DNA of 64,000 nucleotides from the NCBI GenBank assembly GCA_029881255.1, contig JAOUMY010000001.1, forward strand, positions 682,001 to 746,000. Direction: 5' to 3'. The translations under genes and the position numbers were made by a program. Below, one piece after another: positions 57,667-64,000 of this stretch. Source of the stretch: Gammaproteobacteria bacterium. GTDB lineage: Bacteria > Pseudomonadota > Gammaproteobacteria > S012-40. The first letter of the stretch is position 1, and the number at the start of each line of letters is the position of its first letter. The notes beneath the pieces are model-generated. The model was not told the DNA's origin and did no database searches. It saw only the letters and a program-made list of their open reading frames with translations.

Positions 57667-59148
57667 ATGAGCGAAGAAATACTAATTAATATTACGCCCC
57701 AGGAGACGCGCGTTGCCGTTGTCGAAAACGGTGTATTGCAGGAAATTTTTATCGAACGCGCGCGCAAGCGTGGGCTGGTGGGAAACATTTACAAGGGCAA
57801 GGTGTGTCGTGTTTTGCCCGGCATGCAGGCGGCTTTTGTGGAAATTGGCTTGCAGCGTGCGGCATTTTTGCATGCATCAGACATTTTTACCGGCCAATCG
57901 ACAGTTGATGAAGAGGGCAAAGGCAAACCCAATGAACCGGTGCAACCAATTCAGGAACTTGTTCGTGACGGGCAGGAGATTTTGGTTCAGGTTATTAAGG
58001 ACCCGCTCGGAACCAAAGGGGCGCGTCTAACCACTCATCTGACGATTCCCGCGCGTTTTCTGGTGTACATGCCGTTGACAGAACATGTCGGTATTTCGCA
58101 AAAAATCGAGGATGTTGAAGAGCGCGATCGACTGAAGAATATGGTGAGTGAGCTGCGCCAGACGATTAAGGGTGGCGGATATATTGTGAGAACAGCAGCT
58201 GAGGGCGTGCATGAGCACGAATTACGTGCCGATATGCTCTACCTGTCTCGTATATGGGAATCCCTGTCTGAACGGAATCGTTCACAATCAGCACCGGAAA
58301 CCATCCACGAGGACTTACCTCTTTCCATGCGTGCCATCCGCGATATGGTTGGCAGTGATGTAGAGAAAATTCGCATCGACTCGAAAGAGCATTTTGACAA
58401 GGTCGTGAAGTTTGTCGGCAAATTTATACCCGAACTATTGTCCGGTATCGAATACTATCCCGGGCCTCGTCCAATTTTCGATTTGTATTCGATTGATGAC
58501 GAAATCCAAAAAGCCTTGCAGCCAAAAGTGCAGCTCAAATCGGGCGGCCATCTGGTAATCGACCAAACTGAAGCAATGACGACGATCGACGTCAATACTG
58601 GTGCCTTTGTTGGTCATCGCAACCTGGAAGAAACAATATTCAAAACTAACCTGGAGGCGACCCAGTCCATTGCGCGGCAACTGCGTCTGCGAAATCTCGG
58701 TGGCATCATCATTCTTGATTTCATTGATATGTTAAATGATGAACACAAGCGACAGGTGTTACGGTCGCTGGAGAGGGCGTTGGAAAAAGATAATGCCAAG
58801 ACGTCTATTAGCGAAGTTTCCGCATTGGGTCTGGTACAGATGACGCGCAAAAGAACGCGTGAGAGCTTGGAGCATGTCCTTTGTGAGTCCTGTTCGGTCT
58901 GTGGAGGACGTGGCATGATAAAGACGCCTGAAACTGTGGCCTATGAGATATTCCGCGAGATCCTGCGTGAAGCTCGACAATTTGATTCCGAAACCTTTTT
59001 GGTGCTGGCATCGCCAAATGTGGTGAATCTAATGCTGGATGAAGAGTCCCCCAGTGTTGCAGAACTGGAATCTTTTATAGGCAAGAGCGTGCGGTTTCAG
59101 CCGGAAATTCAGTATTCGCAGGAACTGTTCGATGTCGTTCCTATGTAG
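57667..59148 (+). CDS. rng: Ribonuclease G
   Basis: This is a 493-residue endoribonuclease of the RNase E/G family. It has an N-terminal S1 domain (RGLVGNIYKGKVCRVLPGMQ, about 34-53), the catalytic Asp pair in TTIDVNTGAFVGHRN (about 305) and ILDFIDMLNDEHKR (about 347), and the zinc-link CESCSVCGGRG (about 406). It matures 16S rRNA 5' ends and decays some mRNAs. It lacks the long C-terminal scaffold of RNase E. It follows maf by 41 bases. Confidence 0.96.
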   Translation: MSEEILINITPQETRVAVVENGVLQEIFIERARKRGLVGNIYKGKVCRVLPGMQAAFVEIGLQRAAFLHASDIFTGQSTVDEEGKGKPNEPVQPIQELVRDGQEILVQVIKDPLGTKGARLTTHLTIPARFLVYMPLTEHVGISQKIEDVEERDRLKNMVSELRQTIKGGGYIVRTAAEGVHEHELRADMLYLSRIWESLSERNRSQSAPETIHEDLPLSMRAIRDMVGSDVEKIRIDSKEHFDKVVKFVGKFIPELLSGIEYYPGPRPIFDLYSIDDEIQKALQPKVQLKSGGHLVIDQTEAMTTIDVNTGAFVGHRNLEETIFKTNLEATQSIARQLRLRNLGGIIILDFIDMLNDEHKRQVLRSLERALEKDNAKTSISEVSALGLVQMTRKRTRESLEHVLCESCSVCGGRGMIKTPETVAYEIFREILREARQFDSETFLVLASPNVVNLMLDEESPSVAELESFIGKSVRFQPEIQYSQELFDVVPM

Positions 59149-59167
59149 GAGGGTTTGTAAAAACTAA

Positions 59168-62100
59168 GTGACCTTACGCGCAAGAATCTTCAAAGTCTTT
59201 TGGAGTACCTTAGTTTATCTTTTGGTGACGGTAGTCGTATTGGCGGCTGTCGCGCTTACGCTTGCACGCATATGGCTACCTACCGCTGAAGATTACAAAG
59301 GCGAAGCAGAAAGCTGGGTCAGCGATTTTCTTGGACAAAGAGTTACTATCGACTCGTTGAATGCTGACTGGCGCGGATTTGAACCGCAATTGGTTTTGGA
59401 AAAGGTACAGCTATTATCTGATGATGGAAAAACCATCATCAGTGCCTTTGAGAAGGTAAAGATAGGTTTTGATCTCGTATCATCGGCTTTCAGACAAACC
59501 GTGGTGCCGGGAGGTCTGGTGGTTGAGGGCGCGCGACTGGTGTTAGTTCGTCAGAAAGATGGTCGCTTTTCGGTTTCCGGATTTGCAACAACGCAAACAG
59601 ACCCTGCCGATTCAGAGGCAACGAGTGCATTACTCGAAACCATGCTGCTCGAACAAAGGCTTTTGAAGATTGAAAATAGCTCGCTGGTTTGGCGAGATCG
59701 GGTCAATAATGATGAGACGCGGCTTTTTAGCGATGTAAATATCACCATACGAAATGACGGTTCTCGTCATCAAATCGAAGGTTCTGTCTTTCTTCCGCAA
59801 GATCTTGGTTCTCACATGCTGTTCTTTCTTGATCTACGCGGCAATATTTTTTCGGGTAACGATTGGTCTGGCAGTGCGCAATTGACTGCGGTGGGAATCG
59901 AGCTGGTTAATTGGATGACAGAAAAGCGTCTGGCCAATCTCGAACTCGCCAAGGCGATTGTTAGTACCAGCACGTGGGCACGTTTGCGTTCAGGCAAACT
60001 CGAGGAGCTTCGGGGCGAGGTCCTCGCCTCAGATGTTCAGCTGCGATCCCAGGACAACCCGCGTCTGAACAAGATAGACAGTTTGAGCACTGATTTCAGT
60101 TTGGAACTTCGCGACAATTTGTGGCAACTCACACTGGACGGATTGACCTTGATCCGAAATGGTAAGGTGTGGCCAAGAATGCGCGTCGATACGCGTTATG
60201 ACGGAACCAGCCAATCTCTGGAACTGGAAGCCTCTGAGCTCGAAATCGGTAACATTTTGCAACTTGCGTTAATCAGCGATGTTATCGAAAAGACAGCGGG
60301 GACCTACTTGCGCGATGCCAAGCCAGAAGGGCGCATGGAGAATATTACCTTTTACTCTGCTAAAGACAATAATGGCGATGATGTATTCGCTTTTGGCGCT
60401 CGATTCCGCAATGTCAGTATTGGTGAATCAGGCAGTGTTCCTGGTTTGCGAGGAATCACAGGAGAGATAGAGCTGAGTAATCATGATGGTTATGTCTGGT
60501 TGGATAGCGAAGACTGGGCAATAGATTACAGCGGTATGTTTAAGAACACACGACTGTTCCAGCACTTGTCTGGAAGCGTTATGTGGAAAGCCGATCAAAA
60601 CGGCCAATGGAAAATCTACGGTAACAATCTGCGCGTGTTTGATCAAAGAGCAGAGGCTAAAGGTCAGTTCTATGTACGTTTGGAACCCGAAAAAGCGCCT
60701 TTTCTGGATCTTGCCTTTGGGTTGAAAGGAAACGCGATTACGCGTGTCCGTAAATATCTGCCTGATGCAATGATGAGCGAAGAGTTGACCAAGTGGATTA
60801 ACAACAGTGTTTTAAAGGCCACAATTAAGGCGGGCGGTTTGGTTTACTACGGATATACGGACCGTTATCCGTTTAACGAGCGTGACGGTCATTTTGGGCT
60901 GAATCTATTACTGCAGGAGACCGATCTGCGCTACTTGGAAGGCTGGCCAGAAATCACCTCGATAAATGGCCAGTTAGACATGGACTCACATGGTTTAGTG
61001 TTTTCATCCAACAATGCAAAGATTTATTCCAATCAAATTGATAGCGTTGGGCTTTCAATAAAGGATTTTTACGCAAAAGATTTGCGCCTCGCAATTGCTG
61101 GAAGTGTAACGGGAAGTACGCGCGACAAATTTAAATTTATGTATCAAAGTCCGCTGAATGAAATCTTTGCTAAGCACCTGAAGGTGTTTTCTGTTTCAGG
61201 GCAAAGTGAATTGGCAATAGGTCTGGATATACCGCTGTCGGGAGAAGGCGACTTACTTGCCAGTGGTAGTCTGCTGATGAGCGATAATCGCCTGAATGCA
61301 GCGGAACTCGAGCTTGATCTAAGCAACATAAGCGGCAGTCTGCGTTTTGACGAACGCGGAATCTATGGTGAAGATATTAGTTTGAAATTTAATGGAATCG
61401 ATATTCTCGCCGATGTGGAAACTGTTGATGTCGGCGAAGGGCGAGAGATGGTGTTTTCACATACTGGCGCTGTTACCCACAAACAAATCAGCCAAATCTT
61501 CAAGCAATATGTTAAGCAACCACAGTGGTCAAACTTTATCGCTGGAGACACGAATGCCGATGTCAGGTTTTATGTTCCGATGATAGACGGTGGTCCCCAT
61601 CGAAACATGACGCTTGAAGCGTTTTCCATGATGGAAGGGGTTGAGATAAAGCTACCGACTCCCTTCGGTAAATCGGCTGACTCTCAACGACGCTTTTCTA
61701 TTAGCACGGAGTTAGGTGGAGAAGAGAACACGCTTTCGCTGGCGCTGGGAGACACGCGCTTGGCCTTGCGTATGTTGTCAGCGGCTGGTGAAACGAGCGT
61801 AGAAAAAGGCGCGGTTGGTTTTGGCGTGGAACCCGTATTGCCAACTGAACACGGCTTTCACTTTACCGGAGGTATTCCCAAATTTTTCTGGTCCGAATGG
61901 CAGCCTTTGTTGATGCCTGATGCGGGCCAGCCAGGATTGCTGCAATCCGAAGGTGGCGGGGGTTCTGTTTATTTTGATGTTGCCGTCAATCAGACAGAGA
62001 TTTTAAGCGCGCGCTTTGCAGATGTGCGTGTACAGGCGTCGAACACTGCTCAAGGCTGGACAGTACATGCTAGCGGTCCAGAAATTCAAGGCAGCGCCTA

Positions 62101-63067
62101 TCTGCCAAGTGTATGGAATACCGCGCCAGTTGTACTCGATACTAAAAAACTTCACATCAAGATACCTAAAACGGAAGAAGAGTCTGAAACAGTAGATCCA
62201 AACGACTTGCCGCAGCTGCGATTCAAGAGCGAAGATTTTTCGTTTAATGATATGCGCTTTGGCAGAACTGAATTTTCTACCTCAGCGGTAGCCGGAGGCA
62301 TGCGTCTTGATGAGTTCAATTCCTCGTCTGAGATTGCTGATTTCGCCGTTAAGGGCGACTGGACGGTAGATGCTAACAAACATAAATCGAATTTTACGAT
62401 CGGTATGAAGGCTAAGAATTTTGGCCAGATGATGGATAGTTGGGGCTATAAAGACATTATTGATAAAGGCGATGGCCTACTCAATATCAATGCAAACTGG
62501 CTAGGTGCTCCTACGGCGTTTTCTTTCCCGACGTTGAAGGGAAATATGGAAATCAGTATGAACAATCTGCGCCTTATGGATTTGAATGTAGGTGCGGCTA
62601 AGATGCTGGGACTCTTAAGTCTGGAGGCCATACCAAGGCGTCTGTTCTTTGACTTTAGAGATGTGGTGCAAAAAGGTGTATTGTTCGATAGCGTGCAAGG
62701 TCAGTTCGACATACAAAATGGTGATGCATTTTCCAGTGGTATGGTATTGACTGGGCCTAGTGGACGCATGGGGCTCGCGGGTCGCATCGGCCTGGCGCAA
62801 AAAGAATATGATCTGGTGATTACATTTATACCGAAGGTTTTGGATGCGCTTCCTGTGATAGGGGGGATTGCGACTGGTGGTCTAAGTGTTGTTGCACCAA
62901 CGGTGGGTGCGACGGTATATGTCATGCAAAAGCTATTTCAGTCTCAAGTCGATGAGTTGAGCGCTGTTCAATACACCGTTACCGGATCTTGGCAGGAGCC
63001 GAAGGTTGTTCAGGTCAAAGCGCCATCCAAACAAAAAGGCGAGACTGAATTTGTTGATGAACAATAA
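59168..63067 (+). CDS. yhdP: YhdP-family AsmA-like envelope protein
   Basis: The protein has 1299 residues with a GTG start. One N-terminal membrane helix (VFWSTLVYLLVTVVVLAAVALTLA, quoted in part, about 9-32) anchors a very long, beta-rich periplasmic region. The start of that region (WLPTAEDYKGEAESWVSDFL) and the AsmA-like C-terminal domain (GLLSLEAIPRRLFFDFRDV near 1155) match the YhdP/DUF3971 family. Such proteins bridge the two membranes and are thought to carry phospholipids outward. The gene order rng-yhdP-tldD is standard. Confidence 0.94.
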   Translation: MTLRARIFKVFWSTLVYLLVTVVVLAAVALTLARIWLPTAEDYKGEAESWVSDFLGQRVTIDSLNADWRGFEPQLVLEKVQLLSDDGKTIISAFEKVKIGFDLVSSAFRQTVVPGGLVVEGARLVLVRQKDGRFSVSGFATTQTDPADSEATSALLETMLLEQRLLKIENSSLVWRDRVNNDETRLFSDVNITIRNDGSRHQIEGSVFLPQDLGSHMLFFLDLRGNIFSGNDWSGSAQLTAVGIELVNWMTEKRLANLELAKAIVSTSTWARLRSGKLEELRGEVLASDVQLRSQDNPRLNKIDSLSTDFSLELRDNLWQLTLDGLTLIRNGKVWPRMRVDTRYDGTSQSLELEASELEIGNILQLALISDVIEKTAGTYLRDAKPEGRMENITFYSAKDNNGDDVFAFGARFRNVSIGESGSVPGLRGITGEIELSNHDGYVWLDSEDWAIDYSGMFKNTRLFQHLSGSVMWKADQNGQWKIYGNNLRVFDQRAEAKGQFYVRLEPEKAPFLDLAFGLKGNAITRVRKYLPDAMMSEELTKWINNSVLKATIKAGGLVYYGYTDRYPFNERDGHFGLNLLLQETDLRYLEGWPEITSINGQLDMDSHGLVFSSNNAKIYSNQIDSVGLSIKDFYAKDLRLAIAGSVTGSTRDKFKFMYQSPLNEIFAKHLKVFSVSGQSELAIGLDIPLSGEGDLLASGSLLMSDNRLNAAELELDLSNISGSLRFDERGIYGEDISLKFNGIDILADVETVDVGEGREMVFSHTGAVTHKQISQIFKQYVKQPQWSNFIAGDTNADVRFYVPMIDGGPHRNMTLEAFSMMEGVEIKLPTPFGKSADSQRRFSISTELGGEENTLSLALGDTRLALRMLSAAGETSVEKGAVGFGVEPVLPTEHGFHFTGGIPKFFWSEWQPLLMPDAGQPGLLQSEGGGGSVYFDVAVNQTEILSARFADVRVQASNTAQGWTVHASGPEIQGSAYLPSVWNTAPVVLDTKKLHIKIPKTEEESETVDPNDLPQLRFKSEDFSFNDMRFGRTEFSTSAVAGGMRLDEFNSSSEIADFAVKGDWTVDANKHKSNFTIGMKAKNFGQMMDSWGYKDIIDKGDGLLNINANWLGAPTAFSFPTLKGNMEISMNNLRLMDLNVGAAKMLGLLSLEAIPRRLFFDFRDVVQKGVLFDSVQGQFDIQNGDAFSSGMVLTGPSGRMGLAGRIGLAQKEYDLVITFIPKVLDALPVIGGIATGGLSVVAPTVGATVYVMQKLFQSQVDELSAVQYTVTGSWQEPKVVQVKAPSKQKGETEFVDEQ

Positions 63068-63130
63068 ACATCTGTGGTTTAAAGTCTATTGTTGTTATTT
63101 GTTTTTAACTGTCGTTGGGAGTAGGAGTAT

Positions 63131-63937
63131 ATGAAGCGGGTTGCAGCTATTCAGATGGCCTCTGGACCAAACGTGCATGCAAATCTGATTGAGGTCAAAC
63201 GGCTGATCGGCGTGGCTGCGGAAGAAGGCGCACAGCTTGTCGTATTGCCGGAAAATTTTGCGCAAATGAGCGCCGATCGGGATCTTTTGAAGATAAAGGA
63301 AAAAGATGGCAGTGGCCCGATTCAGGATTTCCTGTCGGAAATTGCGGAAAAATTCAAAATATGGCTGGTTGGTGGCACCATGCCTATGGAAAGTGATCAT
63401 CCCAATCTAGTTCGTTCCGCGTGTCTGGTGTTCGATCAAAGCGGCGAGCGTGTCGCACGCTACGACAAAATTCATTTGTTTGACGTGGATATTGTAGACA
63501 GTGATGAACACTACACCGAATCGAAAACCATTCAACCCGGAAAAGAACTGACAGTTGTCGATACGCCAGTTGGCAAAGTCGGGTTGGCTATCTGTTACGA
63601 TATCCGCTTCCCTGAACTCTTTCGCGGCTTGCTCAGCAAAGGTGCGGAGATATTTGCTATTCCCTCTGCATTTACAGCGATTACCGGGCGAGCTCATTGG
63701 GAGCCATTGATCAGGGCCAGGGCGATTGAAAATCTTTGTTTTGTCATCGCGGCCGGACAAGGTGGGTACCACGTTAGCGGGCGCGAAACCCATGGCGATA
63801 GCATGATTGTCGATCCTTGGGGAACCGTGCTGGATCGTTTGCCACGTGGTTCTGGCGTGGTGATTTCAGACATCGATAATGACCGTTTGAAGCAGATTCG
63901 CAAACACTTCCCGGCGATAAAACATCGTCGTCTCTAA
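63131..63937 (+). CDS. Nitrilase-superfamily amidohydrolase (Nit1-like)
   Basis: The 268-residue protein has the nitrilase Glu-Lys-Cys triad: VVLPENFAQM (Glu about 42), YDKIHLFDVD (Lys about 115) and AICYDIRFPEL (Cys about 153). The GRETHGDSMIVDPWG stretch is typical of the Nit1/Nit2 group, which hydrolyse deaminated glutathione or 2-oxo acid amides. A deaminated-glutathione amidase role is likely but the substrate is inferred. It sits between yhdP and tldD as in Pseudomonas. Confidence 0.92.
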   Translation: MKRVAAIQMASGPNVHANLIEVKRLIGVAAEEGAQLVVLPENFAQMSADRDLLKIKEKDGSGPIQDFLSEIAEKFKIWLVGGTMPMESDHPNLVRSACLVFDQSGERVARYDKIHLFDVDIVDSDEHYTESKTIQPGKELTVVDTPVGKVGLAICYDIRFPELFRGLLSKGAEIFAIPSAFTAITGRAHWEPLIRARAIENLCFVIAAGQGGYHVSGRETHGDSMIVDPWGTVLDRLPRGSGVVISDIDNDRLKQIRKHFPAIKHRRL

Positions 63938-63947
63938 TGGAGAAAGC

Positions 63948-64000
63948 ATGAGTCAGTCTATCCAAGTAGCGCAGCAGTTAATACTTACTCCGACCGGAAT
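63948..64000 (+). CDS. tldD: Start of tldD-like metalloprotease gene (cut by window)
   Basis: An ATG with GGAGAAAGC upstream begins MSQSIQVAQQLILTPTG, then the window ends. Only 17 full codons are seen. The match to the TldD start (a short helix, then a PxG) is weak by itself; the call rests on the rng-yhdP-nitrilase-tldD order. TldD with TldE forms a zinc protease. Confidence 0.65.
   Translation, partial: MSQSIQVAQQLILTPTG

Overview
The window looks like chromosomal core plus some accessory sequence from a non-enteric gammaproteobacterium. The evidence is the gene order. The blocks crp-osmC-speD-coq7, gph-trpE kept apart from trpGDC, ybeL/leuS-lptE-holA-proA-nadD-rsfS-rlmH, and maf-rng-yhdP-nitrilase-tldD are arrangements I know from Pseudomonas and its relatives. 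Porins of the Neisseria-like Porin_4 type, a triheme c7-type cytochrome and a LVIVD beta-propeller lipoprotein suggest a free-living, perhaps sulfur- or metal-cycling, lineage. I cannot name the genus. I see no tRNA, rRNA, insertion sequence, CRISPR array or prophage.

Layout. 1-5.8 kb: a minus-strand operon under a tandem glycine riboswitch (gcvT-gcvH-gcvPA-gcvPB, then dgkA and a PfkB sugar/nucleoside kinase cut by the window edge). 5.9-8.6 kb: a small outer-membrane barrel, an AraC regulator and a dienoyl-CoA isomerase-like crotonase. 8.7-11.4 kb: an iron ABC permease and binding protein behind a strong Fur box, with no ATPase gene beside them. 11.5-13.9 kb: trpGDC. 13.9-24 kb: a CPA2 antiporter, an HD-GYP-like protein, dtd, a rhodanese, two lipoproteins (one a 950-residue beta-propeller), a diguanylate cyclase and an HU protein with a lysine-rich tail.

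24-28.3 kb is the least explained part. Two ankyrin-repeat proteins with lipoprotein-type signals flank YjbQ and a triheme cytochrome lipoprotein, followed by two secreted proteins of unknown function. 28.4-35.6 kb is catabolic: an FGGY kinase, a VOC protein, a PutA without its DNA-binding domain, and divergent arginase and ornithine aminotransferase. Together the last three can take arginine to glutamate. 35.6-38.7 kb holds small unknowns and an HxlR regulator facing a seven-helix membrane protein across a perfect inverted repeat.

38.9-49.6 kb: crp, osmC, a VOC protein, speD, coq7, glcF, a thioredoxin-like ferredoxin, rplM-rpsI, two tandem porins, gph and trpE. 49.6-64 kb: housekeeping genes (ybeL-like, leuS, lptE, holA, proA, nadD, rsfS, rlmH, maf, rng, yhdP, a nitrilase and the start of tldD), mostly in tight plus-strand operons.

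All calls come from reading translated sequence and motifs by eye; no database search was run.
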